The notes below the pieces were generated by a model that was not told where the DNA came from, ran no database searches, and was given only the letters and a program-made list of their open reading frames with translations. From Bacillota bacterium (GTDB lineage Bacteria; Bacillota; Clostridia; Clostridiales; Clostridiaceae): a stretch of 64,000 nucleotides of DNA. Positions 28,294 to 39,197 of the stretch are shown here, piece after piece (position 1 is the first letter of the stretch; each line of letters opens with the position of its first letter). Made by a program: the position numbers and the translations under genes. The stretch covers positions 19,164 to 83,163 of the forward strand of contig JAUZPI010000010.1 of the NCBI GenBank assembly GCA_030706015.1, written 5' to 3'.

Positions 28294-29151
28294 TTGGTTA
28301 AGATTAATAAGTTTTTTATTCCATATATAATTCTCCTGCTGCTGCTAGTGGGAGAAAAGAGCACTTTAATTGTTTCTTTTGGGGTGGTAATTTTGCATGA
28401 AATAGCTCATTATTTAACTGCAAGGTATCTAGGTTTTGATGGCTTTAATATCGAACTATTACCCTTTGGTACTGTATTAAGGCTTAAAGAATTAGATGAA
28501 GCTTCACCAAAAGAAGATATGATAATATCCATAGCTGGACCGCTGGTAAACTTGGTTTTAGCTATTATTTTGTATGTAATAAACATTAATTATAACAATT
28601 TGTTTATTTCTGAACTTATAAAGGCAAATCTTTCAATTGGATTGTTCAACTTGATTCCTGCTTTTCCTTTAGATGGAGGAAGGATTTTGAGAGATATTTG
28701 CTGCTTTAGATATATTTATAAAAAAGCAAACAGGATAACTGTTTACTTTGGGATAGTAATAGGTACATTTTTTATGTTTATGTATTTATACTTGTTTTTT
28801 AATAATATAAAGAATTTTAATATGGGTATTATTGCTATATTCATTTTGGTTTGTTCTTTTAAAGAAAAGGAAAGGACAGTTTATATAATTATGGGAGACG
28901 TAGTGAAAAAAAAGTATAAGTTTATCTCAAGAGGATACATTGAGAATAAGAGTATATCCATATACCACAAAAAAGATTTATTAACCGCTATGAGTATTTT
29001 AGATAAAAATAAATATAATATTTTTAATGTGTTAGATAATGATATGAAATCAATAGATATCTTTTATGAAGAGGAATTGCTAGAAGCAATTAAGAAATAT
29101 GGAAACATTACTATAGAAGAATTAATAAAAATAAGGGAGAAAAATAAATAG
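28294..29151 (+). CDS. spoIVFB: Intramembrane metalloprotease SpoIVFB (M50)
   Basis: A 285-residue site-2-type protease that releases mature sigma-K in the mother cell. The zinc motif LHEIAHYL is in the second membrane segment, and the third ligand region NLIPAFPLDGGR is in a later one. Residues about 210-285 resemble a CBS domain (ISIYHKKDLLTAMSILDKNK), as in the Bacillus enzyme. It starts at TTG after GGAG; 76 bases separate it from spoIVFA. Confidence 0.9.
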   Translation: MVKINKFFIPYIILLLLLVGEKSTLIVSFGVVILHEIAHYLTARYLGFDGFNIELLPFGTVLRLKELDEASPKEDMIISIAGPLVNLVLAIILYVININYNNLFISELIKANLSIGLFNLIPAFPLDGGRILRDICCFRYIYKKANRITVYFGIVIGTFFMFMYLYLFFNNIKNFNMGIIAIFILVCSFKEKERTVYIIMGDVVKKKYKFISRGYIENKSISIYHKKDLLTAMSILDKNKYNIFNVLDNDMKSIDIFYEEELLEAIKKYGNITIEELIKIREKNK

Positions 29152-29235
29152 GAAGGAAAATCAAAAGATGAAAGTTGATTTTAACTATTTATATGTTAGA
29201 ATATAAAAATGAGTAACTAACGAGGAGGAAATTTG

Positions 29236-31095
29236 ATGAATAAAATTTCAGATGATATTTTGTATAGGGTTGAGAAACCTGCTAGATATATTGGAGGAGA
29301 ATTTAATTCTTGTATTAAAGATAAAAATAAGGTTGACATAAGATTTGCTTTTTGCTTTCCAGATGTATACGAAGTAGGAATGTCTCACCTAGGAATGAAA
29401 ATATTATATTATGTCCTAAATCAAAGAGAGGATACATATTGCGAAAGAGTATTTGCTCCATGGCCAGACATGGAAATGCAAATGAGAGAAAATAATATTC
29501 CTCTATATGCGTTAGAGAGTAAGGATTCCTTAGGGGAATTTGACTTCTTAGGATTTACTCTTCAATATGAAATGAGTTATACAAATATCTTAAATATGTT
29601 AGATATGGCTGGAATACCAGTGAGAGCCTCAAAAAGAGGAGAGGATCATCCAATAGTAATATGTGGAGGACCTTGCTCCTATAACCCCGAGCCTTTGTAT
29701 GATATTGCGGATTTATTTGTAATTGGTGAAGGAGAAGAGGTTACTAATGAAGTTTTAGATTTGTATAAAGAGTATAAGGGAAAAAGCAAAAAGGAATTTT
29801 TAAGAGAGGCTGCTAAAATTCAAGGAGTATATGTGCCTAGTTTATACGAAGTTAATTACAAAGAAGATGGCACAATAAAAGAATTCAAGCCCTTATTTGA
29901 TGATGTTCCAAAAACGGTAAAAAAGAGAATAATTCATAATTTGAATGAAAATGTATTTCCTGACAAATTGATAGTTCCATACAATGAAATAGTTCATGAT
30001 AGAATTATGCTTGAAACCTTTAGAGGTTGCACAAGAGGATGCAGATTCTGTCAAGCTGGTATGATATATAGGCCAGTACGAGAAAAGAAAACATCTACCT
30101 TAATTGAACAAGCGGAACAATTAATAAAAAATACAGGTTATGAAGAATTATCCCTTACATCTTTAAGTATATGCGATTATTCAGATATCCAGAACCTAAT
30201 AAATTCTCTAGTTGAAAAGCATAAAGAAGAGAATATAGGAATATCCCTTCCATCCTTGAGAATAGATTCATTCTCAGTAGATCTTATAAAAGAAATACAA
30301 AAGGTAAGGAAGACAGGTTTAACTTTTGCACCAGAGGCCGGTTCACAAAGAATGAGAGATGTTATAAATAAAGGTGTAACAGAACAAAACTTAATGGATT
30401 CAGTAAGCAGTGCTTTTAAATCAGGTTGGTCCACAATAAAACTTTATTTTATGATTGGTTTACCTTATGAGACTATTGAGGATGTAGTAGGTATAGCAGA
30501 TTTATCTAAAAAAGTAGTGTCAGAATATATGAAGGTTCCAAAGGAAGTTAGAAAAAAGGGTTTAAGAGTAACTGTTAGTACATCTATATTTGTTCCTAAG
30601 CCTTTTACACCGTTTCAGTGGGCTCCTATGGATACTATGCCTTCGGTTAGAGAAAAAATATCAGCACTAAGAGGAGAAATTACAGACAAGAGAATAACTT
30701 ATAATTGGCATGAAACTCCCGTTAGTTATCTTGAAGCAGTATTTGCAAGAGGAGATAGAAGAGTATGTGATGTGCTGGTAAACGCCTTTGAAAAGGGAGC
30801 TAAATTCGATGGCTGGTCTGAATACTTTAAGTATGATGTTTGGATGGATGCATTGAAAGAAGCAGGAGTTGACGGAGATTTCTATGCTTATAGAGAAAGA
30901 AGTTATGATGAGATTTTACCATGGGAGTTTTTAGATATTGGTGTGTCGAAGGAATTCTTGAAAAAGGAAAATGAGAAGGCAAGAAATGTAGAGGTAACGC
31001 ATGATTGCAGGCAAGGATGTACAAATTGCGGAATAAACAAAAGTTTTAAAGAAGGGAAGTGCTTCGAGGGTGCGTTATTTACTGAAATTCACTAA
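29236..31095 (+). CDS. B12-binding-like radical SAM protein (TIGR03960 type)
   Basis: A 619-residue radical SAM enzyme. The N-terminal 200 residues have a cobalamin-binding-like fold (FCFPDVYEVGMSHLGMKILY, later IVICGGPCSYNPEPL). The SAM cluster motif CTRGCRFC, with the CxxxCxxC spacing, is at about residue 265. The C-terminus has a second Cys group (CRQGCTNCG). The family is known as TIGR03960, with unknown substrate; the adjacent RNase G gene suggests an RNA-related role but this is inference. ATG 29236 follows GGAGGA. Confidence 0.88.
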   Translation: MNKISDDILYRVEKPARYIGGEFNSCIKDKNKVDIRFAFCFPDVYEVGMSHLGMKILYYVLNQREDTYCERVFAPWPDMEMQMRENNIPLYALESKDSLGEFDFLGFTLQYEMSYTNILNMLDMAGIPVRASKRGEDHPIVICGGPCSYNPEPLYDIADLFVIGEGEEVTNEVLDLYKEYKGKSKKEFLREAAKIQGVYVPSLYEVNYKEDGTIKEFKPLFDDVPKTVKKRIIHNLNENVFPDKLIVPYNEIVHDRIMLETFRGCTRGCRFCQAGMIYRPVREKKTSTLIEQAEQLIKNTGYEELSLTSLSICDYSDIQNLINSLVEKHKEENIGISLPSLRIDSFSVDLIKEIQKVRKTGLTFAPEAGSQRMRDVINKGVTEQNLMDSVSSAFKSGWSTIKLYFMIGLPYETIEDVVGIADLSKKVVSEYMKVPKEVRKKGLRVTVSTSIFVPKPFTPFQWAPMDTMPSVREKISALRGEITDKRITYNWHETPVSYLEAVFARGDRRVCDVLVNAFEKGAKFDGWSEYFKYDVWMDALKEAGVDGDFYAYRERSYDEILPWEFLDIGVSKEFLKKENEKARNVEVTHDCRQGCTNCGINKSFKEGKCFEGALFTEIH

Positions 31096-31780
31096 AGATA
31101 AGGACATAAGATTTGTAGCTCATCTTGATATAATGAGATCTATTCAAAGATCAATCAAGAGAGCAGGAATTCCTATAGAATATTCAAAGGGTTTTAATCC
31201 ACATATGACTATGTCTATTGCTCAACCATTATCGGTGGGGGTATATTCATATGGAGAATATATGGATTTAAACTTAAAAGAGGAACTTGATGAAAAAACA
31301 ATTATGGAAAAGTTCAATGAATGCTCACCTATAGGAATAAAGGTAACGGGAGTATTAAAGATAGAAAATCAATATTATGAAGATGGCAAAAAGGTGCCTC
31401 AGGCTATGGCTGCGCTAGATGGAGCGGAGTATACAATAAAAATAAAGTATAATGATACGGCATCACTGGATAGTGAAATGAAAGAAATGATGAAAAATGC
31501 TCAATGGAATGCTTTGAAGAAATCAAAAAAAGAGGAAAAGTTAGTTAATATAAGACCTATGGTTAAGAGTCTTAACTATAAAATTGAGCAGGATACATTA
31601 ATAGTAAATACTTTAGTCAGCTGTGGAAGCAGGGAAAATCTATCAGCTGAGCTTCTTGCACAGTATATTACTTCTAATACTGAAAATGCTAAACAAGACT
31701 CTTTTACTGATGTTAAAAGAGAGGATTTGTATGCTTTAAAGAATAAAAAAATGGTTCCTCTTATAAATTACTTTAAATAG
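31070..31780 (+). CDS. TIGR03936-type radical SAM-associated protein
   Basis: A 236-residue protein starting at GTG 31070, inside the end of the preceding gene (26-base overlap), which points to translational coupling. Conserved clostridial features are RYLLKFTKDKDIRFVAHLDI and IPIEYSKGFNPHMTMSIAQP. This family (DUF2344/TIGR03936) is found as a partner or fusion of the TIGR03960 radical SAM protein. It has no cysteine cluster. Function unknown; it likely works with its partner on the same substrate. Confidence 0.85.
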   Translation: MRYLLKFTKDKDIRFVAHLDIMRSIQRSIKRAGIPIEYSKGFNPHMTMSIAQPLSVGVYSYGEYMDLNLKEELDEKTIMEKFNECSPIGIKVTGVLKIENQYYEDGKKVPQAMAALDGAEYTIKIKYNDTASLDSEMKEMMKNAQWNALKKSKKEEKLVNIRPMVKSLNYKIEQDTLIVNTLVSCGSRENLSAELLAQYITSNTENAKQDSFTDVKREDLYALKNKKMVPLINYFK

Positions 31781-31810
31781 AGAGTAATCACTTTTTCAGG
31801 TGGTGTTTAT

Positions 31811-33277
31811 ATGACAAAAGAGATATTTATAGAACGGTATAAAGAGGTTTTGAGAATTGCCGTTATGGAAGACAAAAAGCTTTCTGAATGCTTTATTGAA
31901 GAAGATAATAATGAGGTGTATCAGGGGCAAATATATAAAGGCATAGTGAAGAATATTGTGCCAGCTATAAAATGTGCATTTATAGATATAGGCAAAGATA
32001 AAAATTGCTATATGTATATGGATAGTAAGTTTAATAACACACACATAAAAAAGGGTGAAGAAATCCTAGTTGAAGTTGTTAAAGAGAGCATTGGAGATAA
32101 AGGACCTAAAGTGACCAATGCAATTACCATACCAGGAAGATATTCCGTAATAATTACACTTAATAAGGATATTAATTTTTCAAAGAAAATTAACGATGAA
32201 AGCTTTATTGCAGGTATAGGGGAGAATTTGAAAAAGCCTGAAGATGTAGGGGTAATGATTAGAACAAATGCACAAAATGTAGATTTCCAATTTATTAATG
32301 AGGAAATAAATCGTTTATATGCTGTGTACTTAGGTATTGCCAAAGAGGGTCTTTATTCAAGTAAGCCTAGGATACTATATAATGCAGGTGGAGTATTAGG
32401 TAAAGTTCTGAGAGATAATATAGATGCAAACACCGCTAAAATAATTGTAAATAGTAAAGACGACTATGAATTTATAAAAAATTATGTTGGTCAAAAAGAA
32501 GATATAAATCTTGAAATAGAACTTCATGACAAATGTAGAACTCTTTTAGATTATTATGGAATAGAAAAAGAGCTTCTTAGACTGAGAAATAATAAAGTTT
32601 ACCTTAAATGTGGTGGTTCTATTATCATAGATAAAACAGAAGCGATGTACGTAATTGATGTGAATTCTGGAAAAAATGTTAAAAGTAATTCAATCGATAA
32701 AACTGCAGAAATTACTGATTTACAAGCTGCAGAAGAGATAGTAAGGCAAATAAGACTTAGAAATCTAAGTGGAATTATTATTGTTGATTTTATAGATATC
32801 AATAGTGAACTGGGAAAAAATAATGTTATTAATAAATTAGAACAGGGTTTTCAGAGTGATAAGAATAAGACAATAATTTATCCTTTCACTGAATTAAATT
32901 TAGTACAAATTGCAAGAAGACGCAGAGGCAAATCTATACACGATTATATAGAACAGCAATGCGAATGCTGTAATGGGTCTGGTAAAAGGCTAAAGAACTC
33001 GTATTTAAATATGCTCATCAGAAATGAATTATTTAGGTTGAGTGAAAATGAAAATTTTGATCATATATATATGGAAATTAATGCAATTTATGAAGATGAT
33101 ATATTGAACAATCTTCAAGATTTCATTGGTTTTATAGGGGCAAAAAATAAAAATTTTTATGCTAAATTTGTTGATAATATTGAATATTTTAAACTTTCTC
33201 CATTGATTTTTAAAAGCCAAAGAGATGAATTAAAGGAATGTTTAATAAATAAAGGCTGTAATTTAACTGATGAGTAA
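31811..33277 (+). CDS. rng: Ribonuclease G/E family endoribonuclease
   Basis: A 488-residue single-strand-specific endonuclease acting on rRNA precursors and mRNA. The N-terminal S1 domain (about 35-115: YKGIVKNIVPAIKCAFIDIG) is followed by the RNase H-like and 5'-sensor regions, the catalytic Asp residues in YVIDVNSGKNV and IIVDFIDI, and the zinc-link motif CECCNGSGKR. It lacks the long C-terminal scaffold of E. coli RNase E. It lies 30 bases after the TIGR03936 gene. Confidence 0.94.
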   Translation: MTKEIFIERYKEVLRIAVMEDKKLSECFIEEDNNEVYQGQIYKGIVKNIVPAIKCAFIDIGKDKNCYMYMDSKFNNTHIKKGEEILVEVVKESIGDKGPKVTNAITIPGRYSVIITLNKDINFSKKINDESFIAGIGENLKKPEDVGVMIRTNAQNVDFQFINEEINRLYAVYLGIAKEGLYSSKPRILYNAGGVLGKVLRDNIDANTAKIIVNSKDDYEFIKNYVGQKEDINLEIELHDKCRTLLDYYGIEKELLRLRNNKVYLKCGGSIIIDKTEAMYVIDVNSGKNVKSNSIDKTAEITDLQAAEEIVRQIRLRNLSGIIIVDFIDINSELGKNNVINKLEQGFQSDKNKTIIYPFTELNLVQIARRRRGKSIHDYIEQQCECCNGSGKRLKNSYLNMLIRNELFRLSENENFDHIYMEINAIYEDDILNNLQDFIGFIGAKNKNFYAKFVDNIEYFKLSPLIFKSQRDELKECLINKGCNLTDE

Positions 33278-33296
33278 ATGTAATGTAAAATAATTC

Positions 33297-33325
33297 TTTA
33301 CAAGAGTGATTCTATATGTTAAAAT
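33297..33325 (+). promoter_or_regulatory. Promoter of the rplU-prp-rpmA operon
   Basis: TTTACA (33297-33302) and TAAAAT (33320-33325) with a 17-base spacer. The start site would be near 33332, leaving a leader of about 115 nt. Confidence 0.65.
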
Positions 33326-33331
33326 GTCATT

Positions 33332-33446
33332 TGTAGACCGCGCAGAAAGGGTTTAATTGTAAACACCATTGTCATAACTTTAAAAAGTTTGACGTATAAT
33401 GTTTGTGTACCCTAAGTGGCGAGACTGGATTGAGGAGGTGTTCTTG
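33332..33446 (+). promoter_or_regulatory. Probable L21 (rplU) mRNA leader
   Basis: The untranslated leader before rplU contains several small pairings (GTTTA/TAAAC near 33351-33364 and AACTTTAAAAAGTT near 33379-33392) and the GC-rich block ACCGCGCAGAAAGGG. Firmicute rplU genes are known to carry a structured leader for L21 autoregulation; I infer the same here from position and length, not from a scored match. Confidence 0.5.
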
Positions 33447-33758
33447 ATGTTCGCAATATTAACAACTGGTGGAAAGCAATACAAAGTTCAAGAAGGAGAC
33501 GTAATATTCGTTGAAAAACTTGCAGCTGAAGTTGATTCTACTGTAGAATTAAGTGATGTTCTTGCTGTTAGCAAGGAAGATGGTTTAGTTGTTGGAAAGC
33601 CTGTAGTTGAAGGAGCTAAGGTTGTAGCTAAAGTTTTAGCACAAGGAAAAGCAAAGAAGGTTATAGTATTCAAATACAAACCTAAGAAAGACTACAGAAG
33701 AAAACAAGGTCATAGACAACCATTTACAAAACTTCAAATTGAAAAGATAGAAGCGTAA
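33447..33758 (+). CDS. rplU: 50S ribosomal protein L21
   Basis: A 103-residue protein of the large subunit that binds 23S rRNA. It begins [20 protein letters not shown] and has the conserved C-terminal [15 protein letters not shown]. The start at ATG 33447 follows GAGGAGGTG; the frame stays open upstream to 33399, but that stretch belongs to the leader. First gene of rplU-prp-rpmA. Confidence 0.97.
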   Translation: MFAILTTGGKQYKVQEGDVIFVEKLAAEVDSTVELSDVLAVSKEDGLVVGKPVVEGAKVVAKVLAQGKAKKVIVFKYKPKKDYRRKQGHRQPFTKLQIEKIEA

Positions 33759-33762
33759 TTCT

Positions 33763-34089
33763 ATGATAAAAGCTCTATTTAAATCAAATTCAGGCAGTTT
33801 AATATCATTTAAGATTGAAGGCCATGCTGGATATGATGACTTAGGTCATGACATAGTATGCAGTGCAGTTTCAAGTCTTACATATGCTATAGCTAATGGC
33901 ATTACTGAGGTGGTTGGAGTTCCAGCTAACTGTTATGTTAAAGATGGCTATGTAAATGTTGAACTTCAAGGACTATCGCAAAATGAGATAGAACAATGTC
34001 AAGTTCTAATGAAAACCATGTTGCTTGGATTAAGAAGTATGGAAATAAACTACGGTGATTATATAAGTATTGAAGAGAGGGAGGTGTAG
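33763..34089 (+). CDS. prp: Ribosomal-processing cysteine protease Prp
   Basis: A 108-residue protease (YsxB family) that cuts the N-terminal extension from L27 in Firmicutes. The catalytic His is in [19 protein letters not shown] and the catalytic Cys is in the same block. Context is decisive: it lies between rplU and rpmA, and the L27 encoded next has the cleavable sequence. The gene starts 4 bases after rplU. Confidence 0.93.
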   Translation: MIKALFKSNSGSLISFKIEGHAGYDDLGHDIVCSAVSSLTYAIANGITEVVGVPANCYVKDGYVNVELQGLSQNEIEQCQVLMKTMLLGLRSMEINYGDYISIEEREV

Positions 34090-34090
34090 T

Positions 34091-34387
34091 ATGATGTTAG
34101 CTATGAACCTTCAGTTATTTGCTCATAAAAAAGGAGTAGGTAGCTCAAGAAACGGAAGAGACAGTGAAGCTAAGAGACTTGGCGTAAAGTGTGCTGATGG
34201 ACAATTTGTTTTAGCAGGAAACATAATAGTTAGACAAAGAGGAACAAAAATCCATCCAGGAAACAACGTAGGTAAGGGTGGAGATGACACTTTATTTGCT
34301 AAAGAAGACGGAGTTGTTAAGTTCGAAAGATTTGGTAAAGATAAGAAAAGAGCAAGTGTTTATCCTGTAGAAGTTGTAGCAGAATAA
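34091..34387 (+). CDS. rpmA: 50S ribosomal protein L27 with cleavable N-terminus
   Basis: A 98-residue protein near the peptidyl transferase centre. The N-terminus [20 protein letters not shown] contains the Prp recognition motif (LQLFA before HKKG), so the first residues should be removed. The rest ([19 protein letters not shown], then [10 protein letters not shown]) is standard L27. ATG 34091 follows GGGAGG by 7 nt. Confidence 0.96.
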   Translation: MMLAMNLQLFAHKKGVGSSRNGRDSEAKRLGVKCADGQFVLAGNIIVRQRGTKIHPGNNVGKGGDDTLFAKEDGVVKFERFGKDKKRASVYPVEVVAE

Positions 34388-34388
34388 T

Positions 34389-34416
34389 AAAAAGCACCCT
34401 TTAGGGGTGCTTTTTT
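34389..34416 (+). terminator. Terminator after rpmA
   Basis: AAAAGCACCCT and GGGGTGCTTTTTT form a strong stem around TTA with a T run. Confidence 0.9.
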
Positions 34417-34536
34417 AAAACCTCTAAATCATAGATATATATTCCAGTATTACTAAATAATCCAATTATATATATATTATTAAAGCCTGTAAATATAAAA
34501 AAGTAAAACTGTTAATAATATAACTAATGAGTTTGA

Positions 34537-35862
<1,326 letters not shown>

Positions 35863-35875
35863 AGGGGAGAAAACT

Positions 35876-36169
35876 ATGTTAACAGGAAAACAAAGAAGTT
35901 ATCTAAGAAATATGGCTAATACTATTCAACCTATATTTCAAGTTGGAAAAAATGGTATAGAAGAGGCCTTCTTAAAACAAATAGATGATGCTCTAGAAGC
36001 AAGAGAGATACTAAAGGTTACAGTTCTTGAAACTAGTGGCTTCACTGCAAGAGAAGCTTCTGACATGATATGTGAAGAATTGAGATGTGAAGGAATTCAA
36101 GCAATAGGAAGAAGATTTGTTATCTATAGAAAATCTAAGAACAATCCTAGAATACAAATTCCAGATTAA
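35876..36169 (+). CDS. yhbY: YhbY-type RNA-binding protein (CRM domain)
   Basis: A 97-residue single CRM domain, LTGKQRSYLRNMANTIQPIF, then QVGKNGIEEAFLKQIDDALE and the C-terminal IGRRFVIYRKSKNNP. It associates with pre-50S particles. ATG 35876 lies after AGGGGAG; a longer in-frame start at 35840 would lie inside obg. It is likely co-transcribed with obg and followed by a terminator. Confidence 0.93.
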   Translation: MLTGKQRSYLRNMANTIQPIFQVGKNGIEEAFLKQIDDALEAREILKVTVLETSGFTAREASDMICEELRCEGIQAIGRRFVIYRKSKNNPRIQIPD

Positions 36170-36188
36170 TAGAATAGAAAAATAATTT

Positions 36189-36217
36189 AGTATGCAGCAC
36201 TGCTGTATACTTTTTTA
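36189..36217 (+). terminator. Terminator after yhbY
   Basis: AGTATGCAGC, loop ACT, GCTGTATACT (one G-U pair) and TTTTTT. Confidence 0.87.
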
Positions 36218-36302
36218 TTAGTTTGAGATATTGGTTAAAATATAAAAAGACTTCATAACACGAATAAAATTACATAAATTTACAGATGCAATAATTAAAT
36301 TG

Positions 36303-36311
36303 TGCTATAAT
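36303..36311 (+). promoter_or_regulatory. Extended -10 promoter of nadD
   Basis: TGCTATAAT, a TG-extended perfect -10 box, 33 bases before nadD. A TTTACA at 36279-36284 is too far (21 bases) for a normal -35. Confidence 0.5.
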
Positions 36312-36344
36312 AAAATGTATAGAAAAAGTAAAAGAGGGATAAAC

Positions 36345-36953
36345 ATGAGGAAAAAAGCTATTTTCGGAGGAACATTTGATCCAATTCATAATGGACATAT
36401 GAATGTTGCTTACGAGGCTTTGTATAAGTTTAATTTAGATCAAGTTATATTCATGCCTACTGGTAATCCCCCTCATAAGGTAGATAAAATAATCACAGAT
36501 GCTGGTATTAGATTTCAGATGGTGAAAGATGCAATTAAGCATGAGGGGAAATTTGCTGTAAGTGATTATGAGATTAAGAAAAATGGCTTAAGTTATACAT
36601 ACGAAACATTAGGTTATTTTAATAATTTAGAACCAGATACTCAGTGGTATTTTGTTACTGGAGTTGACTGCTTGCTTGATATTGGTATATGGAGAAATGT
36701 TGAGGAGATATTGAGGTTGTCTAAATTTGTCGTATTCAATAGACCTGGCTATGAGATGAAGGATATTCTAGCGCAAAAAAAGAAAGTTGAAGATATGTAT
36801 AAAACAGAGATACTCTTTTTAGATTTACCCTTATTGGATATATCCTCTACAGATATAAGAAAAAGAGTAAGTGAAGATAAAAATGTTGCTTACTTAGTTC
36901 CCCATGAAGCCTATAAAAATATCACAAGGTTAAAACTTTATAAGGAGGGTTAA
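36345..36953 (+). CDS. nadD: Nicotinate-nucleotide adenylyltransferase
   Basis: A 202-residue nucleotidyltransferase making deamido-NAD from nicotinate mononucleotide and ATP. The first motif [17 protein letters not shown] has the HxGH signature, and the [10 protein letters not shown] motif near the C-terminus is the second. The true start is ATG 36345 after GAGGG; upstream in-frame Met codons overlap the promoter. First gene of nadD-yqeK-lcp. Confidence 0.95.
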   Translation: MRKKAIFGGTFDPIHNGHMNVAYEALYKFNLDQVIFMPTGNPPHKVDKIITDAGIRFQMVKDAIKHEGKFAVSDYEIKKNGLSYTYETLGYFNNLEPDTQWYFVTGVDCLLDIGIWRNVEEILRLSKFVVFNRPGYEMKDILAQKKKVEDMYKTEILFLDLPLLDISSTDIRKRVSEDKNVAYLVPHEAYKNITRLKLYKEG

Positions 36954-36957
36954 ATGA

Positions 36958-37524
36958 GTGTGGGATGAGAAACAGATGGAAGAATATTTGAAAAGAAATT
37001 TGAAGGAAAGCAGGTATTTACATAGTTTAAGTGTGAGAGATACCGCTGAATATCTTGCGCAAAAATATGACTCAGATATAAATAAGGCAAGAATTGCCGG
37101 ACTTGTACACGATTGCGCCAAAAACATGTCTGATAAAGAACTTATAAGGATATGTAAAAAAGAAGGTTATAGTATTGATGAAATATGTGAAAGCAGTCCG
37201 CAATTGCTTCATGGCTATGTAGGATCTATAATTGCACATGATAAAATGGGCATTAATGATGAAGATATCCTGAATGCTATTGCATATCATACTACAGGAA
37301 GGAAACATATGTCCTTACTTGAAAAGATAATATATATAGCGGATTACATTGAACCTTTTAGAATTTTTCCAGGAGTTCAGCTTTTAAGGGAGACAACGGA
37401 AAGAAATTTAGAAGAGGCATTATTATTATCTTTTGATAATACTATAAAATTCGTTATTAGTAAGGGGGGGCTTATTCACAAGGATACTATAGAAGCTAGG
37501 AATTTTGTTATTAGCCAAAAATAA
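36958..37524 (+). CDS. yqeK: YqeK-type HD-domain hydrolase
   Basis: A 188-residue HD phosphohydrolase. Metal ligands are seen as H22 in RYLHSLSVRDTAEYLA, H50-D51 in AGLVHDCAKNM and the later HTTGR and DYIEP. YqeK proteins hydrolyse Ap4A symmetrically. GTG 36958 starts 4 bases after nadD; an ATG at 36954 leads into a stop. The linkage to nadD is conserved in Firmicutes. Confidence 0.92.
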   Translation: MWDEKQMEEYLKRNLKESRYLHSLSVRDTAEYLAQKYDSDINKARIAGLVHDCAKNMSDKELIRICKKEGYSIDEICESSPQLLHGYVGSIIAHDKMGINDEDILNAIAYHTTGRKHMSLLEKIIYIADYIEPFRIFPGVQLLRETTERNLEEALLLSFDNTIKFVISKGGLIHKDTIEARNFVISQK

Positions 37525-37548
37525 GAAAAGAGGATAGTGGGTGATTTT

Positions 37549-38793
37549 ATGGGAGAAAATAATACAGGTTCATCAGGGAGAAAGAAAGTATTGAAAGCAA
37601 CGGCAGTGATTATTTGCTCAATAATACTATGTATTATTGTAGGTGCTGCTGCCTATTTCTATGTTTTTTTGTCTAGTATAAGTGGCAATTCAAGGGATAT
37701 TAATGCATCAGCCGTGGCAGCTGGCAGTGGTCAATCAGTAAATATCTTGATAGCGGGTATGGATGCAGGTATTGCTGGTACATCGGATGGTGACAATACC
37801 AAAAAAGCAGATACAATTTTTTTAGTTAACTATGATACTAAGAACAAGAAGGCAAATATTATTTCCATTCCAAAGGACACAATGATCAAGGATAAAGGGA
37901 AAAGACAAAAATTAAGTGCATCAGTTAGTTATGGTGGTGCAGATTACTTAACAAAAAATATAGAAAGTTTACTTGGTGTAAAGGTAAACTATTATGTTCA
38001 GGTTGATTATGAAGGTTTTATAAACATAGTAGATAGTTTTGGCGGTGTTGACATGAAAATCAATAATGATATGAATTATGATGACCCGAACCAAAATCTC
38101 AAAATACATTTTATTAAGGGAGAAACAGTCCATCTTGATGGCAGTAAAGCTGAGGAATTTTTTAGATGGGAAAGGAATAATGATGGCACAGGACTTGCAG
38201 ATGGTGATTTGGGAAGAATAAAAAATCAGCATGCTTTATTATCTCAGGTTATTCAGAAGCTTGAACGAAAAAGTACTTTCTTTAAAGCCCCAAAGATATT
38301 ATCAACATTCTCAAAGAATATTGAAACAAATATGACTCCAGCTGAAATAATTAAGTACGCTAAAGCGATGTATGGATTGAAAAGAGAAGATATATCTATT
38401 AGTACTTTAAAAGGTGCAGAAGTACATATAGAAGATGAGAACTATTTTATTGTTAATTCGAAACAAGACAGTATAGCTGCATTTAAAAATATGAAGGAAG
38501 TTACAGTTAATAAGGCAAATTTGAAACTTCAGGTATTGAATAGTACCGCTAAAAATGGCCTAGCTAAAACTTTTGCAGAAAATATCAGTAAAAAAGGTTA
38601 TACATTATCAAATATAACTACTGGTAATGCTGCTAAAAAAGGACTCGACTCAAAAGTAACTATATATGCAGCTAAGGAAGAATATATACCTGCTATAAAG
38701 GATGATTTAGGTATAAATAATGTGGAGTTTGTTCCACAAAAAAGCGGTAAATTTGATATAATAATAGTACTTGGAAATGATCAAGCTAAATAG
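37549..38793 (+). CDS. LCP-family (LytR-CpsA-Psr) wall polymer transferase
   Basis: A 414-residue membrane-anchored enzyme that attaches teichoic-acid-like polymers to peptidoglycan. The membrane segment is at about 20-42, the LCP domain follows ([20 protein letters not shown] with pyrophosphate-binding residues, and ISIPKDTMI), and a C-terminal LytR_C domain (about 325-414) is present. Start choice is uncertain: ATG 37549 or GTG 37537, the latter almost touching its SD. In many clostridia rsfS follows; here it does not. Confidence 0.93.
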   Translation: MGENNTGSSGRKKVLKATAVIICSIILCIIVGAAAYFYVFLSSISGNSRDINASAVAAGSGQSVNILIAGMDAGIAGTSDGDNTKKADTIFLVNYDTKNKKANIISIPKDTMIKDKGKRQKLSASVSYGGADYLTKNIESLLGVKVNYYVQVDYEGFINIVDSFGGVDMKINNDMNYDDPNQNLKIHFIKGETVHLDGSKAEEFFRWERNNDGTGLADGDLGRIKNQHALLSQVIQKLERKSTFFKAPKILSTFSKNIETNMTPAEIIKYAKAMYGLKREDISISTLKGAEVHIEDENYFIVNSKQDSIAAFKNMKEVTVNKANLKLQVLNSTAKNGLAKTFAENISKKGYTLSNITTGNAAKKGLDSKVTIYAAKEEYIPAIKDDLGINNVEFVPQKSGKFDIIIVLGNDQAK

Positions 38794-38813
38794 ATGATTT
38801 TGGAGGGATACAA

Positions 38814-39194
38814 TTGAAAAAAGTGATAATAAACACTGAGAAAGCTCCTGCAGCTATAGGACCATATTCACAGGCTGTAATAGCGGGAAACTTACTTTTT
38901 ACATCAGGACAAATTCCATTAGATCCTGCAACTGGTGAGTTAATATCAAATGATATTAAATTAGCAACTGAGAGAGTATTGGAGAATATAAAGGCTATTT
39001 TGGAAAAGGCAGGTACATCTTTTGATAAAGTAGTAAAAACTACAGTGTTTGTAAGTGATATGAATAATTTTGCACAGGTAAATGAAGTATATTCAAGATA
39101 CTTTACTGAAAATCAACCTGCAAGATCTTGTGTTGAAGCAAAGCTTCCAAAAGGAGCTTTAGTTGAAATTGAAGTATCAGCTATTGTGGATTAA
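38814..39194 (+). CDS. ridA: RidA-family enamine/imine deaminase
   Basis: A 126-residue trimeric protein that hydrolyses reactive 2-aminoacrylate-type intermediates from PLP enzymes. Conserved features are [33 protein letters not shown] and the active Arg in [23 protein letters not shown] start after GGAGGG. It lies 20 bases after the LCP gene. Confidence 0.95.
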   Translation: MKKVIINTEKAPAAIGPYSQAVIAGNLLFTSGQIPLDPATGELISNDIKLATERVLENIKAILEKAGTSFDKVVKTTVFVSDMNNFAQVNEVYSRYFTENQPARSCVEAKLPKGALVEIEVSAIVD

Positions 39195-39197
39195 TGA

